Source of the DNA: an uncultured bacterium
GTDB lineage: Bacteria; Bacillota; Clostridia; Peptostreptococcales; Anaerovoracaceae
Length of the DNA stretch: 29,829 nt
Assembly (NCBI GenBank): GCA_905214195.1
Contig: CAJMLH010000023.1
Coordinates: forward strand, 1-29,829
Direction: 5' to 3'
In this document: one piece after another, positions 7,140 to 14,487 of the stretch
Layout of the letters: every line of letters begins with the position of its first letter
How positions within the stretch are numbered: the first letter of the stretch is position 1
Notes under the pieces: generated by a model
Database searches by the model: none
Told to the model about the DNA's origin: nothing
The model's input: only the letters and a program-made list of their open reading frames with translations
Made by a program: the position numbers and the translations under genes

Positions 7140-7355
7140 ATGCCATTAACCAATAGGCTGAAAGAATTCCGAGCAAGAATAGATGCAAATCAATCTGAAT
7201 TTGGCAGAATGGTAGGGGTATCGAGGCAGACCATAAGCCAGATAGAGAGAGGGGATTATTCGCCGTCTGTTACACTGGCACTCAAGATAGCAAAGGTATG
7301 CGGTGCAAAAGTAGAAGAGATTTTTTCCTATGAGGAGGATGAAAGCGGGCAATGA
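7140..7355 (+). CDS. Small XRE-family helix-turn-helix regulator
   Basis: This 71-residue protein is little more than a Cro/CI-type helix-turn-helix: NRLKEFRARIDANQSEFGRMVGVSRQTISQIERGDYSPSVTLALKIAKVCG, then an acidic tail. It belongs to the short chromosomal XRE group (VSRQTISQIE...YSPS) often found ahead of ABC transporter operons. A GGAGGAGC ribosome binding site precedes the ATG. Its stop overlaps the next start as ATGA. The long 5' leader contains the TTGTCA repeats and a run of nine G. It most likely represses or activates this operon; the inducer is unknown. Confidence 0.9.
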   Translation: MPLTNRLKEFRARIDANQSEFGRMVGVSRQTISQIERGDYSPSVTLALKIAKVCGAKVEEIFSYEEDESGQ

Positions 7356-8146
7356 ATAATGAAAAAAACAAAATAGAAAACAGAAAGGCGCTTAAAATCT
7401 ATATTCCATTTCTTATAGTAATGGCGATAGTTGGCGGAATCATCGGATTGTTTTCAACAACAAACGCTGCACAGCAATGGACAGTATGTATTGAAGATGC
7501 TTTCAATAAAACAGTTTATGCCATATCTCCGTGGGCTGTTGTTGGATTTACGGCTGCGGGTATGATTATTGCAGCAATATATTATAAACGGGGAAGAGAA
7601 CTTTACAACAAAAGCCTTGGCGAACAAGATGATGATGTTTTAGATGAAATGTTCAGAAAAGTTGACATCAACATTTCCAAGGTTATGATGGCAATAAATG
7701 TATGTGAAATATTGTCAATGATATTTTTTGCGGCAACGATAGCATATATCGAGGATTATATTAAGGACAACAAGAAAATCTATATAATGGTGCTTGTTGT
7801 ATTCGTGGCAGGAAACTTTATAAGAGTCAAAATGCAGCAGATGGCCGTGGATTTTGTTAAAATAATGAATCCGGAAAAGAATGGCAGCGTTTATGACTTA
7901 AGCTTTCAGAAAAAGTGGGAGGACAGCTGTGATGAGTTTGAAATGTTTACAAGATACAAGGCTGCATACAAAGCATACAGAACAAGCACTTTAACATGTC
8001 TGGCAGTATTTACGATATTATTGCTTTTGAACTTTTTCTTTGAATACGGGCCGCTGCCGAACATGGCGGTAGGAGTTATATGGCTTGTAAGTACAGTAGA
8101 TTATTGCAGAGAAGCGATGAAAATAGATAAAGAAAAAATAAATTGA
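7352..8146 (+). CDS. DUF3169-like multispanning membrane protein
   Basis: A 264-residue protein with about six hydrophobic segments (about 14-36, 58-78, 111-131, 141-159, 214-232, 240-255). Between the fourth and fifth lies a polar stretch with DLSFQKKWEDSCDEFEMFTRYKAAY. That FQKKW...SCDE pattern and the gene's place directly after a small XRE regulator are what I recall of the DUF3169 family; the assignment rests on memory of the pattern and not on a search. No function is established. It overlaps the XRE gene by 4 nt and lies 16 nt before the NatA-type ATPase, so it is probably cotranscribed and may act with the transporter. Confidence 0.65.
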   Translation: MNNEKNKIENRKALKIYIPFLIVMAIVGGIIGLFSTTNAAQQWTVCIEDAFNKTVYAISPWAVVGFTAAGMIIAAIYYKRGRELYNKSLGEQDDDVLDEMFRKVDINISKVMMAINVCEILSMIFFAATIAYIEDYIKDNKKIYIMVLVVFVAGNFIRVKMQQMAVDFVKIMNPEKNGSVYDLSFQKKWEDSCDEFEMFTRYKAAYKAYRTSTLTCLAVFTILLLLNFFFEYGPLPNMAVGVIWLVSTVDYCREAMKIDKEKIN

Positions 8147-8162
8147 CAGAGAGGAATCGGAA

Positions 8163-9134
8163 ATGAGTTTAGAAGTAAAGAATCTAAAAAAATCCTATGG
8201 TGATAAGGTGGTTGTAGATAACCTTAGCTTTGAAATGCCGGGACCCGGTGTATATGCACTTTTGGGTACTAACGGCGCAGGAAAGACAACAACGATAAGA
8301 ATGATGCTTAATATGCTTGCAAGAGATGGAGGAGAAGTGCTCTGGAACGGCATGCCTCTTACGACAGAAAATTGCAATGTAGGATATTTGGCAGAGGAAA
8401 GAGGTCTGTATCCCAAATATTCTCTGATGGATCAGCTAATGTATTTTGCGGCCCTTAGAGGTGTTCCTAAAGCAGAGGCCAAGGAACGAATAAAATATTG
8501 GGCAAAAAGACTTGAAGCAGAAGAATATCTCTACCCGCCGAAAGCTTCTTCTCCGGCTTTGGGTGAGAAGAAAAAAGCCGTAAAGAAAAAGGCTTTTAAG
8601 CCTAAGCTCGCAGACCAACTGTCTAAGGGTAATCAGCAGAAGATACAGTTTATGATTGCCTTGATTTCAGATCCGGAACTTATCATTTTAGACGAACCCT
8701 TATCAGGGCTTGATCCTGTGAATACAGATTTATTTAAGGGAATCATAAGAGAACAGATTGCCGCAGGCAAGTATCTGATAATGTCCAGCCATCAGATGGC
8801 TACAGTTGAAGAATTTTGTACCGATATTACCATACTTGACCGTTCAAAACCTGTTTTGCAGGGCAATCTCAACGAGATTAAAAAAAGCTACGGAAGAGTG
8901 AATCTCCATCTTAAAACAGAGCAGGATGTGAGAAACATAATAGAAGCAGAGGGAATAAGTATAGTTACGGAAAAAGAATGCGAATATCAGCTCAAAGTTA
9001 CAGGTGACAAGCAGGCAAATCATCTTTTAAGAGTTCTTACAGAGAGCGGAATCACTGTAGTAACATTTGACCTCAGGGAGCCGTCGCTGCATGAGATATT
9101 CGTAGAAAAAGTAGGTGAAGTTCATGAAGGATAG
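8163..9134 (+). CDS. natA: ABC transporter ATP-binding protein, NatA-like, with Lys-rich insert
   Basis: This 323-residue ATPase energises the two ABC-2 permeases that follow. Walker A GTNGAGKT (35-42), the signature LSKGN (153-157) in the NatA-typical form LSKGNQQK, Walker B LIILDE (173-178), D-loop SGLDP, and switch His210 are all present, so it should hydrolyse ATP. The C-terminal part (about 230-323) carries the extra domain usual in NatA-type proteins. Unusual is a stretch of roughly 25 residues (about 124-148) between the Q-loop region and the signature, rich in Lys, Ala and Pro. Most relatives pass directly from the helical domain to LSKG. The family includes the Bacillus subtilis Na+ exporter NatAB, but the substrate here cannot be read from the sequence. 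Confidence 0.9.
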   Translation: MSLEVKNLKKSYGDKVVVDNLSFEMPGPGVYALLGTNGAGKTTTIRMMLNMLARDGGEVLWNGMPLTTENCNVGYLAEERGLYPKYSLMDQLMYFAALRGVPKAEAKERIKYWAKRLEAEEYLYPPKASSPALGEKKKAVKKKAFKPKLADQLSKGNQQKIQFMIALISDPELIILDEPLSGLDPVNTDLFKGIIREQIAAGKYLIMSSHQMATVEEFCTDITILDRSKPVLQGNLNEIKKSYGRVNLHLKTEQDVRNIIEAEGISIVTEKECEYQLKVTGDKQANHLLRVLTESGITVVTFDLREPSLHEIFVEKVGEVHEG

Positions 9135-10098
9135 GGAACGCATTTCGGGTCTTGGTAAAGTATATGGATTCACATTGCGGCAGTTGTACAAGAATAAGTC
9201 CAATCTTGTTTCATTCGGGATAATAATAGCAGTTGCTCTGTTTGCAATACCGGTGATGTCGTTTTTTATGGGAAGCGGAAGCACCGAGGGGTCGACATTT
9301 TATACAAGCGTAATGTCTGTAGACGAATTTATGAATAAGGACGATATAGGTTTTGAGTCAAGATATGCCGTTCAGTATGCTTATTCCATAATAGTTATGA
9401 TGGTGTGTTTGTTTGCAGTGACTTATATTGTAAGGGCAATTCTTGAAGAAAAATCTTCTAAGTTAGTTGAAACTCTGCTTGTAAGTATAAAGTCCGAGGA
9501 CATGATTTTAGGAAAGATACTTGCTGTAATAACATTTATATTTTCAGCGTTTGCAGCAATAGTGGTTTCTTTTGTACTGTCGTATTTTGTAACGGGAATA
9601 TTCAGAGATACTTCTTTTGTTGCGGCACAACTCAAAAGTTGGGGGTTGACATCGGAACTGCTGAATTTAAGCTTTGATGTAGTCGTGGTAGTTATGGTTT
9701 CGGCATTGCTGGCATGTGTCACTATGTCACTTATAGCGGCTATCAGCGGAGCAAGCTGCTCAAGTATGGAGGATATGGAATCTGCCAATATGACTTCTAC
9801 CATGATAATACTTGCATGTTATATGGCTACAGTTATAGCTTCTTCTTTTGGAAGCACACCGGCGATGTTTATGTCTTTATGCCCACTTGTTTCTGCATTT
9901 GCAGCTCCGGCATACTATATAACGGGAGATATAGGGTTTGTGACGGTAGTCATATCATGGGTTATTCAAGCAGTATGTATAGCCTTAATTTATAAACTGT
10001 CGGGAAAACTTTATGACAGCTTGATAATGTATAAAGGAAGTCGTCTCAAGGCAGGAAAGATTATAAAAATGGCGCTGAACAGAAAGGAGGGAAAATAA
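9124..10098 (+). CDS. ABC-2 type permease (NatB-like), first of two
   Basis: A 324-residue permease when started at the ATG at 9124, which has AGGTGA at 9113-9118; a GTG nine nt earlier is the alternative. It overlaps the ATPase gene by 11 nt. One hydrophobic helix (about 30-50) is followed by a short external loop and about five further helices. The motif EEKSSKLVETLLVS...ILGKILA is the coupling region conserved in NatB-type ABC-2 permeases. It lacks the large external domain seen in the second permease. The two probably form a heterodimeric channel driven by the NatA-like ATPase. Confidence 0.87.
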   Translation: MKDRERISGLGKVYGFTLRQLYKNKSNLVSFGIIIAVALFAIPVMSFFMGSGSTEGSTFYTSVMSVDEFMNKDDIGFESRYAVQYAYSIIVMMVCLFAVTYIVRAILEEKSSKLVETLLVSIKSEDMILGKILAVITFIFSAFAAIVVSFVLSYFVTGIFRDTSFVAAQLKSWGLTSELLNLSFDVVVVVMVSALLACVTMSLIAAISGASCSSMEDMESANMTSTMIILACYMATVIASSFGSTPAMFMSLCPLVSAFAAPAYYITGDIGFVTVVISWVIQAVCIALIYKLSGKLYDSLIMYKGSRLKAGKIIKMALNRKEGK

Positions 10099-11442
10099 AT
10101 GAAAAACCAATTTAAAGGATTTTCAAATGTGTTTTCTTTTACTTTCAAACAGCATATAAAAAGTAAGGGATATAAAACAAGTACAATACTGATAGCTCTG
10201 ATTTGCCTTATATTGCCGGCGGCTGTTATGGTAGGTGTTGAATCATTGGGCAGTGACGCAGGCGAAGATAAATCATATCAGGAACAGCAGGCACCGCAGA
10301 CGGCGGTAGATTTTTCGGAAATAGAAGAAATATATACAGTTGATATAAGCGATGACAGAAAGGCAGACTTATCACAGCTTCCCGAAATTTTGAACAGTAC
10401 CGGAATCTCAGCGAAAATAAAAGATTATGGTGAAGATTTCGATAAGGCGGAAAAAGATTCGGCCGGAGAAAAAAACACTATTTTGATTGTTACGCAGCAG
10501 CAAGGAACAGACTACACATTAAATATACTTCTTCCCGCAGGAAGTGATATATCAGAAGATACAGCCAATGGTTTTGACAGCATTATGATGTCATATGCTG
10601 ATGTTTTGAGTATCGCCAATGGCGGAGAGGCACAGTATTACTCTCAGCAGACCGATGAAGAGGCTGAGGATCCTGTTGAATCATTGAAGCAGGTTGTAAT
10701 GATGGTGCTGACCTTTGTAAATTTGATGCTGATTTACTTCTTTGTGCTGGCATACGGACAGGGTGTGGCTAACAGTGTCGTTACGGAAAAAAGCTCTAAA
10801 CTTATGGAAAGCATGTTGGTAGCAGTAAAGCCTACGGCAATAATAATGGGAAAACTTCTTGCTATAACTCTTACAGGAGTTATTCAACTGTTCAGTTGGA
10901 TTTTTGCTATAGCATTCAGCTTTTTCGCCGGAAGCAAAATCGTTCTGTCAATGAACCCTGATTCTGACATGATGATAATTCAGATTTTCAGGTCAATAGG
11001 TGATATTACCTATGGTATGTTCAGTCCGTTTAACTGCCTGATGGCAATTCTTATTGTGATTATGGGAATGCTTCTTTATTGTTCTCTTGCGGGAATGGGA
11101 GGCGCTATGGCAAGCAAGGCAGAGGATCTTTCGTCGTCAAATGCAATATTTACACTTGTACTTGTGGCAAGTTTTCTTGTTTCAATATATGCGGGAGGAA
11201 TGATGGAGGGCAACGCAGATGTTTCTGTACTTGACTGGATTCCGTTTACCGCAGTTCTGACAACTCCGTCAAAAGTTATGATGGGAATGTTGACTTGGTG
11301 GCAGACTTTGGGAAGTTTGGCAGTTACAGCAGCAGTTACAGTTGTTGCAACACTTATAGCCGGAAAAATATACAAGTCGCTTGTTCTTTATAAAGGAGAA
11401 CCACTTAAATTGAAGAAACTTATAAAGATGATGAGAGGATAA
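10099..11442 (+). CDS. ABC-2 type permease (NatB-like), second, with external domain
   Basis: This 447-residue protein has the classical NatB layout: an N-terminal helix (about 25-46), a soluble, acidic, Gln-rich external domain (about 47-195), then about six helices. The coupling motif TEKSSKLMESMLVA...IMGKLLA is close to that of the first permease, so the two are paralogues. AGAAAGGAGGG ends just before the start, and the previous gene's stop touches it with no spacer. Presence or absence of the external domain is the main difference between the two. Export of Na+, an antibiotic or a peptide is possible; nothing in the sequence decides. Confidence 0.87.
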   Translation: MKNQFKGFSNVFSFTFKQHIKSKGYKTSTILIALICLILPAAVMVGVESLGSDAGEDKSYQEQQAPQTAVDFSEIEEIYTVDISDDRKADLSQLPEILNSTGISAKIKDYGEDFDKAEKDSAGEKNTILIVTQQQGTDYTLNILLPAGSDISEDTANGFDSIMMSYADVLSIANGGEAQYYSQQTDEEAEDPVESLKQVVMMVLTFVNLMLIYFFVLAYGQGVANSVVTEKSSKLMESMLVAVKPTAIIMGKLLAITLTGVIQLFSWIFAIAFSFFAGSKIVLSMNPDSDMMIIQIFRSIGDITYGMFSPFNCLMAILIVIMGMLLYCSLAGMGGAMASKAEDLSSSNAIFTLVLVASFLVSIYAGGMMEGNADVSVLDWIPFTAVLTTPSKVMMGMLTWWQTLGSLAVTAAVTVVATLIAGKIYKSLVLYKGEPLKLKKLIKMMRG

Positions 11443-11444
11443 TT

Positions 11445-11963
11445 ATGAACGAGACTTTAAAAAACATTTTTACAAGAAGAAGTGTGAGAAGTTTTAACGA
11501 CAGACCTATCAAGGATGAGGATTTGGATTTGATATTAAAGGCCGCTGTTTATGCGCCATCGGGAATGAATAGGCAGACCTGGCAGTTTACGGCGGTTACA
11601 AATCGTGAAAAGATACAGCAGTTGGCAATGTTGATAGAAAAAAAGTTGGACAGAAAGGGATATGATTTTTACAGACCTGCTGCAATTATAATTCCATCTA
11701 ATGAAAGAGACAGCAGATGGGGAATAGAAGATAATGCCTGTGCCATGGAAAATATATTTTTGGCTGCTCATTCGTTGGGAATAGGCTCTGTATGGATAAA
11801 TCAGGTGCGCCTTGTTTGTGATGATGAGGAGGTAAGGCAATTACTCAGAAGTTGGGGTGTTCCGGATGACCATGTGGTGTACGGGACTGTTGCACTGGGA
11901 TATACTGACTCAGAACCTTTGCTTACTGCCGAAAAAAGGGGTATTATAAAGATAGTAAAATAG
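11445..11963 (+). CDS. Nitroreductase-family flavoprotein
   Basis: A 172-residue oxidoreductase of the FMN-dependent nitroreductase fold: the opening RRSVRSFNDRPI, the APSGMNRQTWQF loop, the middle helix with DNACAMENIFLAAHSLGIGSVWI, and the C-terminal VYGTVALGY strand. Such enzymes reduce nitro compounds, quinones or flavins with NAD(P)H; the substrate here is unknown. It starts 3 nt after the permease stop with GAGAGG as ribosome binding site, so it is the last gene of the XRE-nat operon. Its link to the transporter is positional only. Confidence 0.9.
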   Translation: MNETLKNIFTRRSVRSFNDRPIKDEDLDLILKAAVYAPSGMNRQTWQFTAVTNREKIQQLAMLIEKKLDRKGYDFYRPAAIIIPSNERDSRWGIEDNACAMENIFLAAHSLGIGSVWINQVRLVCDDEEVRQLLRSWGVPDDHVVYGTVALGYTDSEPLLTAEKRGIIKIVK

Positions 11964-12049
11964 TAAACGGTAAAAATACCGAGAAATCAAAAGTAATTAG
12001 GTTCTATGTGAAATATTGGGGCAGAGTGAAATATAAATAATAATAAGAG

Positions 12050-12080
12050 AGAAAGGGGCGACATAAGTCGCCTCTTTCTT
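12050..12080. terminator. Bidirectional terminator between convergent operons
   Basis: A 13-bp stem (AGAAAGGGGCGAC with GTCGCCTCTTTCT, one G-T mismatch) with an ATAA loop separates nitroreductase (+) from the arsR operon (-). T-rich tracts lie on both sides. Loop and inner stem are nearly the same as in the hairpin at 15-36. The rest of the 164-bp gap (11964-12127) holds only a small CGGTA-AAAA-TACCG dyad and AT-rich sequence. Confidence 0.85.
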
Positions 12081-12127
12081 GTATTGTGGAACCGGCAATT
12101 TGTAAGCCCTCGTATTCGTTTGTTAAA

Positions 12128-12484
12128 TCATATTTCAGGTGCAGAAGAATGTTGCTGCGTGCAGTCCCGGCAATCACAGTCTTCTTCGTGGCTTTTGTGT
12201 TCTATGTGTATGAAAGCGATTTCTAATATGTCGGTTACATGCTGGTCATCTAAACTATAGTAAATATTTTTACCGTCACGCCTTGACTTGACAAGCCCCT
12301 CGTCTTTCAATATCTTAAGTTGATGAGAAACGGCCGATTTAGTCATGTTGACTTTACAGGCAATATCATCTACGCATATTTGATCATTTGCTATAGTACA
12401 TAATATTTTCATCCGTGTGTCGTTTCCGACTACTTTGAAAAAAGAAGCGGCCTTGGTTATAAACTCAGGTGAAAGATGGTTCAT
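12128..12484 (-). CDS. ArsR/SmtB-family metal-sensing repressor (CzrA-like zinc site, Cys-rich tail)
   Basis: A 118-residue winged helix repressor. The recognition helix lies in VNMTKSAVSHQLKILKDEGLV (about 45-65). The alpha-5 metal site is complete: Asp80, His82, His93 and His96 give D-x-H-x10-H-x2-H. That is the spacing of the Zn/Co sensors CzrA and SmtB, so derepression by Zn(II) or a similar ion is predicted. A CadC-type alpha-3 CVC motif is not present (ICVDD instead). The C-terminal tail adds Cys103, Cys105 and Cys108 with neighbouring Asp and His, a possible second metal site. It overlaps dsdA by 4 nt and is translationally coupled to it. It is the only ArsR-type regulator here, so it is the natural candidate for the operators before cadA, which is inference. 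Confidence 0.9.
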   Translation of the reverse strand: MNHLSPEFITKAASFFKVVGNDTRMKILCTIANDQICVDDIACKVNMTKSAVSHQLKILKDEGLVKSRRDGKNIYYSLDDQHVTDILEIAFIHIEHKSHEEDCDCRDCTQQHSSAPEI

Positions 12485-13788
12485 TTTTTGAACCCTCTCT
12501 CATAATAGCTTTTCATTTCTTCATTCGGTACCATGCTTCCTCCTGTAGCCCAGAGAATATGAGAAGCACCTGTCATTTTTTCCTCAAGATTATGGGCTTT
12601 GATATAGTCTTTTGAAGCAAATGTCAAAGAAGGACCTGTAAATGATGCGCAGGCTGATGGTTCTATATAAATATTCTCGTTGTCTGCAAGTTGAGCAAGG
12701 AACGGATAAAGTCTTTCGTCGTCGATTGTATAGCAGCAGTCCAAAAGAGTTTCCATGATAGTACCGACTAATCTGGACGGGCGTCCAACAGCAAGTCCGT
12801 CTGCATCGGTTACACCGTCAAGACCGATGTCTTTTACTGCTATATTGTCATGAAGTCCGGTTACAAGCCCCAAAGTCATACATGGGGCATGGGTAGGCTC
12901 TGCAAACAGTATGTGAACATTGTCGCCGAACATTTCCTTAAGACCGAAAGCAACTCCGCCGGGAGCACCGCCCACACCGCAAGGCAGGTATACAAACAGG
13001 GGATGATTTTCATCTACTGTTATATTACACTCATTGAGCTGAGGAATAAGTCTTTTGGCAGCTACTGAATATCCTAAAAATAAATCTTGAGATCCCTCAT
13101 CATCGACAAAATGGCACATAGGATCTGAGGCAGCTTCTTTTCTGCCCTCGGCAACAGCCTTTTGATAGTCGTCCGGATACTCTACAACCGTCGCACCTTT
13201 GGAACGCAGTAAGTCTTTTTTCCATTGACGGGCATCTGCAGACATATGAACAGTAACCTTAAAGCCAAGTTTGGCACTTATGATTCCTATTGAAAGTCCC
13301 AAATTTCCGGTAGAGCCTACTGCAACGGAATATTGGCCGAAAAGCTCCTTAAAATTATCATCTGCTAATTTTGAATAATCATCATCCAATGTCAATAAAC
13401 CCTTTTCGATTGCGATTGATTCAGCAAGTTTAAGTACCTCATAAATTCCGCCTCTTGCTTTTATTGAACCTGAAATTGGAAGATGGCTGTCGCATTTTAG
13501 AAATAATCTGCCCGGAAATTCGCCTAAGGAATTCTCAAGAACTGTTTTCATTTTAGGTATTTCAACTAACTTGGACTCTATTATACCGTGGGTTTCAGAA
13601 GTTTCGGGGAAAGCCTTTTCTATATAAGGAGCGAATCTCTTAAGTCGTGCTTCTGCATCGTCAATATCATCTATACAAAAAGGTATTGAAGCCTTATTAC
13701 CTGCGTTTGGATTTATCCAAAACACTTCACGGTAATTTGCCATAGAATCGATAACGGGATTTGAAACCATCATTTTTTTAATATCCAT
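12481..13788 (-). CDS. dsdA: D-serine ammonia-lyase (D-serine dehydratase)
   Basis: This PLP enzyme converts D-serine to pyruvate and ammonia in the cytosol. Length (435 residues) matches bacterial DsdA. The PLP lysine lies in HLPISGSIKARGGIYEVL (about residue 110), the phosphate-binding loop in VGSTGNLGLSIGI, and a Gly-rich loop in LPCGVGGAPGG. The end HILWATGGSMVP is also typical. Two ATG codons are adjacent (13791 and 13788). The Shine-Dalgarno GGAGGT (13799-13794 on the minus strand) is only 2 nt from the first but 5 nt from the second, so I prefer 13788. It lies 15 nt after the YfcE-like gene and overlaps arsR. It fits amino-acid breakdown or D-serine detoxification; its cotranscription with a metal sensor is unusual. 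Confidence 0.95.
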   Translation of the reverse strand: MDIKKMMVSNPVIDSMANYREVFWINPNAGNKASIPFCIDDIDDAEARLKRFAPYIEKAFPETSETHGIIESKLVEIPKMKTVLENSLGEFPGRLFLKCDSHLPISGSIKARGGIYEVLKLAESIAIEKGLLTLDDDYSKLADDNFKELFGQYSVAVGSTGNLGLSIGIISAKLGFKVTVHMSADARQWKKDLLRSKGATVVEYPDDYQKAVAEGRKEAASDPMCHFVDDEGSQDLFLGYSVAAKRLIPQLNECNITVDENHPLFVYLPCGVGGAPGGVAFGLKEMFGDNVHILFAEPTHAPCMTLGLVTGLHDNIAVKDIGLDGVTDADGLAVGRPSRLVGTIMETLLDCCYTIDDERLYPFLAQLADNENIYIEPSACASFTGPSLTFASKDYIKAHNLEEKMTGASHILWATGGSMVPNEEMKSYYERGFKK

Positions 13789-13802
13789 CATTTACCTCCG
13801 AT

Positions 13803-14402
13803 TTAAAATCTGTCGCTGTAGTTAAGCATACTTCTGAGCTTTCCCGCAGTAATTTTGGCGGGTTTGCCGGCAGAAGATCTGGGACCGCCGGTACTGTCAA
13901 TGTCTTTAGATATGAAATCTTCATAGCGGTATATCTTTCCTGAGACGCTGTTTTCATCTGTTTTTAGAATACCGAAAGTGCCTCCCGAACCGTCACGGGG
14001 TTTAGTAAGACTTCCCGGATTCATAAAATACATTCCGCCTGTTTGTGCATAAGCGGCTCTGTGGGTATGACCGAAAATTGCTCCGATACATCCGTTTTCC
14101 TCAGTCTTGTAGCATAATCTTTGCAGGCTGTAGCCTACATTTTCCATATGACCGTGTGTTACAAGAAAATCGCCGGCTTCTGTTTCAAGTATGGCGAAAT
14201 TATCATCGGAAAATTCTCCGTCGCAGTTGCCTTTTACAGCAATTACAGGTATACCGCAGGTTCGTCTCAAAGCAGTGCCGTCTTCGTAATGGTCGCCGCA
14301 GTGAACTATCATTTGCACGGGATTTTCTTCTTGTATTTTTTTAAAAATGACACGGAATCTGTCAAGATTTCCATGGGTGTCGCTTATAACGAGAATTCTC
14401 AT
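13803..14402 (-). CDS. yfcE: YfcE/MJ0936-family metallophosphoesterase
   Basis: A calcineurin-like phosphodiesterase of about 199 residues. All metal and phosphate ligands are visible: Asp8 and His10 in SDTHGN, Asp37 in HCGDH, Asn59 in KGNCD, His83 in VTHGH, His112 and His114 in GHTH, then NPGS. Family members hydrolyse phosphodiester model substrates with Mn or similar ions; the natural substrate is generally unknown. The core ends near residue 165 and is followed by a low-complexity Gly/Ser/Pro/Lys tail of about 30 residues (TGGPRSSAGKPAK onward) not needed for the fold. It is first in the minus-strand operon with dsdA and arsR. The ATG has AAGGA upstream. Confidence 0.9.
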   Translation of the reverse strand: MRILVISDTHGNLDRFRVIFKKIQEENPVQMIVHCGDHYEDGTALRRTCGIPVIAVKGNCDGEFSDDNFAILETEAGDFLVTHGHMENVGYSLQRLCYKTEENGCIGAIFGHTHRAAYAQTGGMYFMNPGSLTKPRDGSGGTFGILKTDENSVSGKIYRYEDFISKDIDSTGGPRSSAGKPAKITAGKLRSMLNYSDRF

Positions 14403-14425
14403 AAAATAATCCTTTCTGTTCTTTT

Positions 14426-14434
14426 AGTATAACA
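14426..14434 (-). promoter_or_regulatory. Extended -10 promoter element of the yfcE-dsdA-arsR operon
   Basis: On the minus strand TGTTATACT reads as an extended -10 (TGn plus TATACT) about 24 bp before the yfcE-like start. No good -35 hexamer is seen, which extended -10 promoters can do without. I see no ArsR-type palindrome here, so autoregulation by the metal sensor has no visible support. Confidence 0.45.
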
Positions 14435-14487
14435 TAGAAATTAAGTTTGTTGTATGATAAAATGAAAGAAGTTAAGGAGGTGCTGCC

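Noticed and set aside
9310..9330. Further copies of the GTCTACAGTCTG box (GTCTGTAGAC near 9316, AGTCTACAG near 19417)
   Set aside because: Both are partial matches inside coding regions with no neighbouring hairpin, so they look like chance.
12128..12484. CadC-type (alpha-3N Cys) lead/cadmium sensor
   Set aside because: The CVC motif of CadC is replaced by ICVDD, whereas the alpha-5 His/Asp site is complete; a CzrA/SmtB type fits better.
14045..14432. Plus-strand open frames opposite the yfcE-like gene
   Set aside because: They lie antisense to a clear metallophosphoesterase, with no recognisable domain and no good ribosome binding site.
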